From: Streptomyces huasconensis | Lineage (GTDB): Bacteria > Actinomycetota > Actinomycetes > Streptomycetales > Streptomycetaceae | DNA: 64,000 nucleotides | Reading direction: 5' to 3' | Assembly (NCBI GenBank): GCA_004010275.1 | Contig: RBWT01000007.1 | Coordinates: 27,673-91,672, forward strand | Shown: positions 57,145-64,000 of the stretch, in pieces | Numbering within the stretch: position 1 is the first letter of the stretch | How the letters are laid out: each line of letters starts with the position of its first letter | Made by a program: the position numbers and the translations under genes | Notes under the pieces: generated by a model | The model's database searches: none | Told to the model about the DNA's origin: nothing | What the model saw: the letters and a program-made list of their open reading frames with translations, nothing else

Positions 57145-57548
57145 AACACGACGCCCGCTGATGCTGTGCGTGAAGTCCAGGGCGGCCGCTTTCGGCTATA
57201 CGCGAGCACGAGCCGGCCCGGAGGCGATCCGCGCTACGGCGGGCCCACGCGGCAACAGTCGGCTGCCCCGGCCGCGCACACCCGGCAAAGCAGACAGCGG
57301 TTAACAACTACCCCTGCCCACTCCGCCCGCGCAGAGCATCGCCCAGTCCCGAGCATCGCGCAGTACCGAGCGGCGGAAGACGGCGTCCCGTACAACCTTT
57401 CAGCTCCGGCAGCGGTCTCAGCTTCGCTGAACCCGCGCGCCACCCGGCCACGTATCTCGCCTCGGCGCCGGATCACCAGCCAACCCAACCCCACCGCCTC
57501 ACCTTCTCACCCGCTCCGCCTCCCGACACGCAAGGAACCGCAACCCCC
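57145..57548. other. Intergenic stretch
   Basis: About 400 bases; a short direct repeat (GAGCATCGC-CAGT...) near 57334-57363 is visible but no gene. It holds the promoter of the FG-GAP gene. Confidence 0.4.
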
Positions 57549-58913
57549 ATGCGCATCCGCACAACAGCCACGCTCACCACTTTCCTGGTGGCGGGCCTGA
57601 CCCCCCTCACCCTGCCCGGCGCGGCAGCGAGCGCGCGCCCGCCAAGCACGGCGACGACTTCAACGGTGACGGCTACCGCGACTACGCGTATTCGAGTTTC
57701 AGCGCCAGAGACGGCGGCGGCGTCACCGTGGTCTTCGGCACCGCCGCCGGCCCCGGCTCCACGGAGCAGCGCATCACCCAGGCGAGCCCGGGCGTGCCCG
57801 CGCGCCGACGAGGCCGACGACATGTTCGGCGAGGTCCGGGCCGCCGCGGACTTCGACGGCGACGGTTACGGCGACCTCGCGGTGGGCGCCACCGGCGAGA
57901 ACGGCTCCCGCGGGGCCGACGAGGGTGCCGTGACGATCCTGTGGGGCTCCGCCTCCGGCCTGTCCAAGGGCACGACTCTCCCGAACAAAAGCCCGGGCCG
58001 CTACAACCAGATGGGCAAAGACCTCGCGACCGGCGACTTCAACGGGGACGGCAAGCAGGACCTGGCCGTCATCAACGAGTCCAAGACCTACGTCTACCGC
58101 GGCCCGCTCAAGCGCTCCGGCACCACAGGCACCGTAACCAAGCTCGACAAGACAGCCTTCTCTGCCACGGCCCTGATCTCCGGCAAGGTCAACGGCGACA
58201 AGAAGACCGACCTCGCGATCATCGGCGACGTGGTCAACCCCGAAATGATCGCGTCCGACGCCTGGTTCATCAAGGGCGGCGCGAGCGCGCTCACGCCGGG
58301 CAAGACCCTGCGCCTGGAATCCGAGGCCAGGAACGGCGGCAGCACCGATCGCGGCGGCGACGGTGTCATCGCCGACTTCGACAAGGACGGCTACGGCGAC
58401 ATAGCCATCGGCACCTCCCTCTACTCCCGGCACAAGGGCCGCGTCAGCGTCTGGTACGGCTCGGCAGGCGGCCCGTCCCGAAGCGCCCGCCTCACCCAGG
58501 CGACGAGCGGCGTGGCCGGGTCCCCGGAGAACGACGACGAGTTCGGCTCATCCATCTCGGCAGGCGACACCAACGGCGACGGCTACGCGGACCTCGCGGT
58601 CGGCGCGCGGGGCGAGGAGATCGACGGCCACGACTACGCGGGCGGCGTACACGTCTTCAAGGGCCGAAAGAGCGGCCTGTCCGGCGCCGGTTCACAGTGG
58701 TTCGCCCGCAACACCCCCGGTGTGCCCGGCCCGTTGACGTCCGACGACCAGTTCGGTGCCCTGGTGCGGCTGCGCGACACCGAAGGCGACGGAACGGCTG
58801 ACCTGTATGTGAACGGCGCCGACAGCGCACGGCTGCCCGGTTCACCCACCGGCATCACCACATCGGGCGCGACGAAGTACGACGCGGCACCCATCAGCAG
58901 CTTCTTGCAGTAG
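57549..58913 (+). CDS. Secreted FG-GAP (integrin-like) repeat protein with two compensating frameshifts
   Basis: The frame is open over 454 codons from ATG 57549. It starts with a signal peptide (MRIRTTATLTTFLVAGLTPL), but codons ~38-80 read as low-complexity Pro/Ser/Ala. In the neighbouring frame that section is a proper FG-GAP repeat (DDFNGDGYRDYAYSSFS, GGGVTVVFGTAAG). Thus a +1 near 57640 and an opposite shift near 57805 cancel. The rest has four to five repeats with Ca-binding loops (DFDGDGYGDLAVGATGE, DFNGDGKQDLAVI, DFDKDGYGDIAIGT, DTNGDGYADLAVGARGEE). Such beta-propellers are secreted and calcium-binding, of unknown ligand. Family members are ~450-500 residues. Confidence 0.85.
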   Translation: MRIRTTATLTTFLVAGLTPLTLPGAAASARPPSTATTSTVTATATTRIRVSAPETAAASPWSSAPPPAPAPRSSASPRRARACPRADEADDMFGEVRAAADFDGDGYGDLAVGATGENGSRGADEGAVTILWGSASGLSKGTTLPNKSPGRYNQMGKDLATGDFNGDGKQDLAVINESKTYVYRGPLKRSGTTGTVTKLDKTAFSATALISGKVNGDKKTDLAIIGDVVNPEMIASDAWFIKGGASALTPGKTLRLESEARNGGSTDRGGDGVIADFDKDGYGDIAIGTSLYSRHKGRVSVWYGSAGGPSRSARLTQATSGVAGSPENDDEFGSSISAGDTNGDGYADLAVGARGEEIDGHDYAGGVHVFKGRKSGLSGAGSQWFARNTPGVPGPLTSDDQFGALVRLRDTEGDGTADLYVNGADSARLPGSPTGITTSGATKYDAAPISSFLQ

Positions 58914-59362
58914 CCCTTCCGAGGAGCTCGGTGACACGGCCGGGGCGGGGGCCGTCACACTCCCCGCCCGGGCCTGAGTCGGACCGTTCGGCGAGCATCG
59001 CGCCGTCCTGCTGGAGGACGGCGGCCGTGCTCGCGGCGAAGTGCCCGATGACCCGCAGATCCTGACCCTGGTGTGTGTCAACGGGGCAGTTGTCCCTTCC
59101 GGCAGGCTCACCTCGCGCCGTATGTGTTGGGCGACCAGCCTCGTGCGGCCACGAATTCGACACTGCGGGTGGGCGTTCCGCAGGGCGAGCGTGCATTGCT
59201 CAGAGTTGCGCGCAGGGATTCGGCCGGGCAACAGCATGGAGTTGTCCCGGACAAGTCTGCTGCTGTCTGACCGATCATGGTCTCGGCTGCCCGAAGCATG
59301 GCGGGGGCTGTAGCTCGTCGAGGGCACGGTCGGCCCACGATGTCGTATGCCAGGGTGGCGGT
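58914..59362. other. Intergenic stretch, no gene recognised
   Basis: About 450 bases. On the minus strand, a stretch near 59000-59090 (THQGQDLRVIGHFAASTAAV) reads like protein but has no start or family; possibly a remnant. Confidence 0.35.
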
Positions 59363-59671
59363 ATGGATTGGCAGTCTGAGAGCCCGGAACTCTGGGCGTT
59401 TCTGGAGTCCCTGCACCGCGGCGACATTGTGTCCGGCACCGTCGCGACGATCGAGCGGTTCGGGGTCTTCGTGTCCCTGGACGACGGGCCTGCCCATCCC
59501 CTCTTCCCCGGTGTCGGGTTCATCGTCATTCCCGAACTGTCCTGGCGGTACATCGAGGCTCCCGCCGATGTCGTTCAGGTGGGCCAGCGTGTCTCGTGCG
59601 AGTTCCTCCAATTCGATACCTACAACGCGGAGGCCAGGCTGTCCTTGAAGGCACTGGAGCCCGATCCCCTC
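59363..59671 (+). pseudogene. S1 RNA-binding domain protein, 3'-truncated by an IS relic
   Basis: MDWQSESPELWAFLESLHRG begins a protein whose first S1 domain (IVSGTVATIERFGVFVSLDD, PGVGFIVIPELSWRYIEAPA, VGQRVSCEFLQFDTYNAEAR, LSLKALEPDPLQ) is intact at ~103 residues. Full-length actinomycete relatives continue into a second S1 domain; here the sequence turns into an IS5-type transposase tail after DPLQ. Only a one-domain product with a foreign tail could be made. Confidence 0.8.
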
Positions 59672-59853
59672 CAGGCTGCATTAGGCACGCCATCCCGAAG
59701 AAAACCGACAGCCAGGCCGTCCCCGTCAGCGCAAAGGCTCACCGTCGAGCGCGCCATCAGCAGGCTCAAAGTGGCTACCCGCTACGAAAGGCGCCACTAT
59801 CCCCACCCCGGCACCGTGACCGTGGCAGCCCTCACCATCTGGCCCCGGAATGG
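59672..59853 (+). pseudogene. IS5-family transposase C-terminal remnant
   Basis: IRHAIPKKTDSQAV in one frame and LTVERAISRLKVATRYERRH then TVTVAALTIWPR in another match the end of IS5-type transposases (E of the DDE triad in the VERAI block). It is frameshifted and shortened, and has fused onto the truncated S1 gene. Confidence 0.75.
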
Positions 59854-60183
59854 TGCACCGGGACCGGATGCCCCGATGCCGCAGACAGGCGCGGTTCGCC
59901 CGGGACGAGTTGGCTCGGTCATCCCCGCACCCTCCCTGACCGAGACGGCCTCGCGCGGAGCCCGGCCGCCGGCGCCGAACTGTCCCGTCGGTCATCAGCG
60001 CGACGTCGGTCCGGATCTCGTCAGACGCGGGTGGCCGTGGTCGCCGTAGACCCGGCGGCGCAGCAACAGCTCGTCGTCCGGGCCCATCCGTTCAGCCTTG
60101 CAGCCGCTACTGGCTGCGTTCACGAGACGAGCCTCTATGATGACCGATTCGCCGCATCACACCGGAATGAGGAGCGGAACATC
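59854..60183. other. Intergenic stretch
   Basis: About 330 bases between the IS relic and the DUF6193 gene; no gene or terminal repeat recognised. Confidence 0.4.
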
Positions 60184-60930
60184 ATGTGTCGCGAACCGGA
60201 CCCAGCCGTCCTCTACCCGGACGTGGCTGTCCACGGCAGCCTCGCCGCAGCGCTCCAAGCCGAAGCAGCGGCCCAAGGTATGTCGCTTCCCCTGACTGTC
60301 ACCTCTTCCGATCCACTGCGTCACGCCAGGATCACCAGTGTCGTCCCACACCGCAGCTCGTCCTTCGTCACGGCGTGGTGGCACGAGCGGAAATGGAGCT
60401 TCTCGGGCTCGTCCAACGACAGGCTCATGATCTCCGGCAGTACCAACGACATACGCGTTCTTCCCCGCGTGATCCGCGGTTGGGCCGAGGGGGCCAGCCT
60501 CGACGAGATCAGTAAGACCGCGACCTTTGACCTCCTGACCGGACGTTTCGAGGTTCCCGACAACAACCCTGCCGATGTCATCGCCTCAGAATGGCAGTGC
60601 CTGCTGAAGGACGCCGGTGACGCCGACTGGCCGCAGTATCGGGCGCTCATCGAGTCCGCCCACGCCGAACCGAAGCTCCGTAGGCTCTACCCCTACACCA
60701 GCCACTGGGCACTGGGTTTCGCGGAGAAGCCTGAGGGCCCGAATTTCACTCCGCCCTTCGTCTCGATCAGCTCACCCCGGGGAACCGGCAACTACACCAT
60801 CAGAGAGCGGTCGAACGGCCCCGCCCTGCACTACGTCGCCACAGCTTCCGAGGCAATCGCCATCGCCGTCGACCGTATCCCCGCCGAGCTGCTCCAGACG
60901 ACTTCTGAGCATCTTGCGCAAGACACCTAG
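60184..60930 (+). CDS. DUF6193 family protein
   Basis: The 248-residue product (MCREPDPAVLYPDVAVHGSL) fits the DUF6193 pattern, annotated in databases as natural-product biosynthesis-associated: SLAAALQAEAAAQGMSLPLT, VLPRVIRGWAEGASLDEISK, EWQCLLKDAG and LRRLYPYTSHWALGFAEKP. Function is unknown. GAGGAGCGGAACATC precedes the ATG. The gene is intact and probably monocistronic. Confidence 0.7.
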   Translation: MCREPDPAVLYPDVAVHGSLAAALQAEAAAQGMSLPLTVTSSDPLRHARITSVVPHRSSSFVTAWWHERKWSFSGSSNDRLMISGSTNDIRVLPRVIRGWAEGASLDEISKTATFDLLTGRFEVPDNNPADVIASEWQCLLKDAGDADWPQYRALIESAHAEPKLRRLYPYTSHWALGFAEKPEGPNFTPPFVSISSPRGTGNYTIRERSNGPALHYVATASEAIAIAVDRIPAELLQTTSEHLAQDT

Positions 60931-61068
60931 CTTCACGGCAGTGTCAGGTCCGCGGTGACGGCGCGCCAGCTCGTGTTCAGGGCCGTGGGCGAAGACGTGG
61001 AGGCTGGGTAGGTCGTCGGCGCGAAGCGCCTTGATCCATTACGGGAGCCGATCGCCATGGAGCCAGGG

Positions 61069-61527
61069 TCAGAGGAAGAGTTCCCGGGCTCGACGGGCCA
61101 CCTCGTCCGGCGTGAGGTCCTCCAGGTGTGTGAGGAAGACCCAGATGTGGCCGTACGGGTCCTTCAACATGGTCGTGCGGTCGCCATGGAACTGGTCGGC
61201 CGGTGGTTGCAGGAGTTCCGCACCGGCCGCGGTGGCCTGCCGTGCCAGAACATCGACGTCCTCGACGAAGACGTGCAGGCCCACGGTGGTGCCACCGACA
61301 GCCGTCGGTGCGCTGAAGAGTGGTCCCTCGGCGTCGCCCAGCATGATGGTGGAGCCCTGAATTCTGACCTCGGCGTGCATGACGCGTCCATCCGGGCCGT
61401 CAAGACGGAACAATTCTTCAGCACCGAAGGCTCGGGTGTAGAAGTCGATGGCGTTCGCAGCGCCGTCGACCATGATGTGGGCGACAACAGCGTTGCGGTA
61501 GGTCTCGGGAATGGTGGTCTCGGTCAT
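61069..61527 (-). CDS. VOC family protein (PhnB-like)
   Basis: The 152-residue protein is a VOC dimer-type glyoxalase fold: VVAHIMVDGAANAIDFYTRA, FGAEELFRLDGPDGRVMHAE, TIMLGDAEGPLFSAP, VGLHVFVEDVDVLARQATAA and RTTMLKDPYGHIWVFLTHLE. This is the PhnB/3-demethylubiquinone-like subgroup of unknown substrate. GGAGGCAG precedes the ATG at 61525-61527. Confidence 0.92.
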   Translation of the reverse strand: MTETTIPETYRNAVVAHIMVDGAANAIDFYTRAFGAEELFRLDGPDGRVMHAEVRIQGSTIMLGDAEGPLFSAPTAVGGTTVGLHVFVEDVDVLARQATAAGAELLQPPADQFHGDRTTMLKDPYGHIWVFLTHLEDLTPDEVARRARELFL

Positions 61528-61838
61528 GGGAACTGCCTCCTGGGTGGCTACTGCCGATGACCCTGAAGGTAGAAACTGAACCGCACTTGAGGTCAAGCGT
61601 GGAGCAACGGGACCGAGCAAGGTGCTGTGCGAGGCCATAGCTCGATCGCTGCGACAGTGACCGTGTCTACGTCTTCCACGGAGTCACGGTGGACGCGGAT
61701 ACGCCTTTGGGTCCGTACCTGAGCCACTACAGGCCGCTCCAGCAATAAGCGCCAACTCGACGTCGCAGCTCCTTGACCTCTATCAAGCTTGAGGTCAGAC
61801 GATCTCCTGGAGTGGTCCGCAAGAAGCGGAGCTCGGGG
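61528..61838. other. Intergenic stretch, divergent promoters
   Basis: About 310 bases between the divergent VOC and erythromycin-esterase-like genes; no clear promoter boxes recognised. Confidence 0.4.
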
Positions 61839-62798
61839 ATGAAGGGCAGGCCAGTGGAGACAGTTACCGAATGGATCAGGAAGAACTCCCATGTGCTCGT
61901 GAAAAGGAAGCCTGACGAGCCACTGGACGATTTACGGCCGCTCGCCCCAATGGTGCGGGACGCCAAGATCGTGGCGCTTGGAGCAGCTGTCCGACAGACA
62001 CGCGAATTGTCGGACGTGGCGCATCGCATCGTGCGGCTACTGGTAGAAGAAGAGGGGTTCCGCTCCCTCGCGTTGGAGGGCGACGACCCTGGTCGCCTGG
62101 GCCTGGATGTCTATGTCGCCACCGGCGATGGAGACCCCCGTTCATTGCTGGGAAGGGCCCGGTCGTTCTGGCAGACCGCCGAAATCCTCGACCTCGTCCG
62201 CTGGATGCGGTCCTACAACAAGGATCACCCAGGCGACCCCGTACGTTTCGCCCAGTTCCCTGCTGAACCGGTGAGGCATACCACGCGGCTCGATGGCCTG
62301 GCCGAAATGGAACGCACGCTGGCCGACGGTGTGAGCTGGTGGCAGCAGCTCACCGGCGACAAGGTCGTCTACTGGGGCGGCATGGCGCACACCGCCATCG
62401 GTGCCCCTCGTGCCGTGTCCCCCTCCGAGCCCCTGGAGTCGCACCAGAGTATGGGCGGATACCTGCGTGAACGACTGGGACTGGACTACCGGTCCGTGGG
62501 CCTGACCATGGCGCACGGTTCGATCGGCCGGCCACTGCCCACTCCACGCCCGGACTTCATCGACAGCGTGCTGCATGCGGCCGCCGAGAACAGGGCGGGA
62601 TACGTCCTGGATCTGGGCACACCGCAACCCGAGCCGATCCGCCGCCTCCTGGCCGCCCCGACGCGCACGCGGTTGATCGGCCCGTTCTACGACTCCCGGG
62701 ACGACGCGGCCTACCACATGTCGGGCGGGTCACTCGCGAGCTGGTTCGACATCATCGTCCACACGCAAGAGGTGACACCGTCCCGGCCCCTGCCCTGA
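61839..62798 (+). CDS. Erythromycin-esterase-like protein lacking key active-site residues
   Basis: The 319-residue product (MKGRPVETVTEWIRKNSHVL) belongs to the erythromycin esterase/succinoglycan-biosynthesis fold: APMVRDAKIVALGAAVRQTR, IVRLLVEEEGFRSLALEGDD, VRWMRSYNKDHPGDPVRFAQ, KVVYWGGMAHTAIGAP (catalytic His site) and LDYRSVGLTMAHGSI. Active macrolide esterases have G-E-x-x-H after the VALG strand; here it is GAAVRQ, so the Glu and His are lost, while the LALEGD acid and AHTA His remain. It may be non-hydrolytic or act on another substrate. GGAGCTCGGGG precedes the ATG; GTG 61854 is an alternative. Confidence 0.8.
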   Translation: MKGRPVETVTEWIRKNSHVLVKRKPDEPLDDLRPLAPMVRDAKIVALGAAVRQTRELSDVAHRIVRLLVEEEGFRSLALEGDDPGRLGLDVYVATGDGDPRSLLGRARSFWQTAEILDLVRWMRSYNKDHPGDPVRFAQFPAEPVRHTTRLDGLAEMERTLADGVSWWQQLTGDKVVYWGGMAHTAIGAPRAVSPSEPLESHQSMGGYLRERLGLDYRSVGLTMAHGSIGRPLPTPRPDFIDSVLHAAAENRAGYVLDLGTPQPEPIRRLLAAPTRTRLIGPFYDSRDDAAYHMSGGSLASWFDIIVHTQEVTPSRPLP

Positions 62799-62805
62799 AG
62801 GCTGC

Positions 62806-63484
62806 CCGGCGGATCATGGTCGGAGCCATAAACGGATCGCTGCTGCGGTGACGGTGCTGTGGAAGACGTAGGCCCGTTTGTCGTAACGAGTAGCGAGCGC
62901 ACGGAAGTTCTTGCGCCGGTTTGTGGCCCGCTCGACTTCGTTGTGGCGTCGTCGCCGCTGACGTGCTCGGGCCGTGTCCGGGGCCGTCTGCCCAGCGGCC
63001 TGCAGAACCGGCCGGTCCAGGACCTCAACCATCTGCGGGGCGTCACCCCACTGGCCAGGCGTGACCAGAAAAGCCAGTAGGGGCGGCAACCACACCTTCA
63101 CCCGCGAGGTGGATGGATCTTGTAGGTCAGGCCGCCCCGCGACCGTCCGAGTCCCTCATCGGGGCGGTGGTGCCGGGGCGTCGTCCTTCTTTCGGGACCC
63201 GCGGCTTGGCTTTGCGGGCGCCGGCCGCGCGCTGATGGGCCCGGCAGGACGTCGAGTCGACGCCGACCATCGACCAGTCGATCCGGCCCGCGAGGTCGGC
63301 GTGGGCCTGGACCGACTGCAGGATCGATCCCGTTGAGCACGGTGCGATGGTCGTTCCACCGGCCGCCCCGGCCACCCGGTGGAGGCAGAAGCGGCTCCAG
63401 CAGCGACCACTCGTGATTCGTCAGATCCCCCGACCCATGACTCAGCCAACAAGCGACCGGCCGGAAAGTTACATGATCCGCCGG
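62806..63484 (-). mobile_element. IS5-family element remnant with 13-bp terminal inverted repeats
   Basis: Perfect 13-bp inverted repeats CCGGCGGATCATG (62806-62818) and its complement (63472-63484) bound the element. Inside, the minus strand carries the transposase in pieces: SVQAHADLAGRIDWSMVGVD, HQRAAGARKAKPRVPKEGRR, LLAFLVTPGQWGDAPQMVEV, VERATNRRKNFRALATRYDK and AYVFHSTVTAAAIRLWLR. It is ~680 bp, shorter than intact relatives, with several frameshifts and an internal deletion. It sits only eight bases past the esterase-like stop codon. Confidence 0.8.
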
Positions 63485-63792
63485 ACAGAACCTAGGTGAG
63501 CATCTTCCCGAACGCGTGGACGTGCCCGGGGTGGGTCAGGGTCCAGCACGTGCCCGGGTGGGCCCCGTGGCATCTGCGAAGCGCACGGCCTCTTCGTCCA
63601 CGGCGGTCCGCGGGCCCTTGTCACGGCCGATGGGCGGATGGGATCGAGGGCTCCATGTGGCCAGCTGTACATGGCAGTTGGTCGACCTGTGCTGTGCGGG
63701 CGCCGCAAAGCGCCGATCCGGTGGGGCGTTGCGGGCTCCTGCCCTCAGCGAAACAAGGCGCGTTGGCGCACTCTCCATGTTTGTGTGTGCTG
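63485..63792. other. Intergenic stretch, no gene recognised
   Basis: About 310 bases between the IS relic and the truncated epimerase gene; no supported frame. Confidence 0.4.
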
Positions 63793-63950
63793 ATGAATGT
63801 CTTGGTGTTGGGCGGAACGGCGTGGGTGGGCCGTGAAATCTCGCGGCAGGCACTGGAACGTGGGCATCGAGTGACCTGTCTGGCCCGTGGAGAAAGCGGC
63901 GAAGTGGCCGCCGGCGCGGTGCTGGTGGCTGCGGACAGGCGTGACCCTAA
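63793..63950 (+). pseudogene. NAD-dependent epimerase/dehydratase-like gene, truncated by IS
   Basis: The ATG at 63793 begins [20 protein letters not shown], a Rossmann GxxGxxG-type motif (GGTAWVG), then [14 protein letters not shown], the start of an extended short-chain dehydrogenase of the NAD-dependent epimerase type. After ~52 codons the sequence enters an IS terminus at 63951, so the gene is cut there. The rest may lie beyond the element, outside the window. Confidence 0.75.
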
Positions 63951-64000
63951 AGGGTGTTGCAGAAGGCTTCGTTCCGGGCATTTTTCCTGTATGGGTGGGG
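63951..64000 (+). mobile_element. Terminal end of an IS5-type insertion sequence
   Basis: AGGGTGTTGC at 63951-63960 equals the outer 10 bases of the IS at 12171-13020, and the bases outside are CTAA, fitting the YTAR target. The remaining bases to the window end show no coding signature. The element continues beyond the window. Confidence 0.65.

Noticed and set aside
1..64000. CRISPR arrays, tRNA, rRNA genes
   Set aside because: No regularly spaced repeats with spacers, no cloverleaf-like sequence or rRNA signature recognised on reading; a tRNA scan and Infernal search would be decisive.

Overview
The window is Streptomyces-like DNA: very high G+C, frequent GTG/TTG starts, purine-rich ribosome binding sites, and families typical of that genus (DUF5133, DUF6193, CU044_5270 with its ECF sigma factor, a GAF-SpoIIE phosphatase, DUF1524 nuclease, HTH-nSTAND1-WD40 protein). 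A type I polyketide synthase end, many IS5/IS481 remnants, several truncated genes and few housekeeping genes suggest an accessory chromosome arm (inference).

Layout. 1-2.8 kb: 3' end of a PKS (KR-ACP) and an aldehyde-dehydrogenase-like gene, each followed by a strong hairpin. 2.8-8.2 kb: two tandem ricin-type lectin genes and, divergently, an HTH-nSTAND1-WD40 gene split by frameshifts. 8.2-14.5 kb: IS5 remnants, NIPSNAP protein, LysE exporter with a divergent CGNR zinc-finger protein, a secreted two-repeat peptide, a DUF1524/HNH nuclease. 14.8-20.4 kb: esterase remnant, class C beta-lactamase-like hydrolase, a methyltransferase with an in-frame TAA, DUF5133 and cold-shock proteins. 20.5-27.4 kb: secreted unknown, RCC1-repeat and Tat-signal proteins, an IS5 remnant, CU044_5270/ECF sigma pair, an orphan Pycsar-type effector. 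28-33.7 kb: EF-hand protein, then a compact minus-strand operon mfnB - aldehyde dehydrogenase remnant - alcohol dehydrogenase - carboxyl-type methyltransferase, and a GAF-SpoIIE phosphatase. 34-42.8 kb: small unknowns, an IS481 remnant and regulator/effector pairs (VOC + WYL, alpha/beta hydrolase + LysR, MarR + MMPL). 43-55 kb: GH5 glycosidase, secreted esterase, two-subunit CoA-transferase, lipase, hydroxyacyl-CoA dehydrogenase, GAF/PucR regulator, tannase/feruloyl esterase, MHS-type transporter; a plausible ester and acid scavenging region. 55-64 kb: SMI1/KNR4 protein, FG-GAP protein, truncated S1 protein, DUF6193, VOC, erythromycin-esterase-like protein, IS5 remnants and an epimerase-like gene cut by an IS end.

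How genes work together. The best candidate for an undescribed system is 28.85-32.22 kb: an apparently complete homologue of archaeal MfnB, which makes a furan phosphate from glyceraldehyde-3-phosphate, coupled to redox and methyl-transfer genes and so predicted to make a small furan metabolite. Its aldehyde dehydrogenase is internally deleted here, so the present route may be altered or dead.

Caution. About eighteen otherwise well-conserved genes carry one or more single-base frameshifts, several with the reading frame restored downstream. That density suggests indel errors in the assembly for at least part of them. They are listed as pseudogenes because that is what the bases say; many could be intact in the organism.
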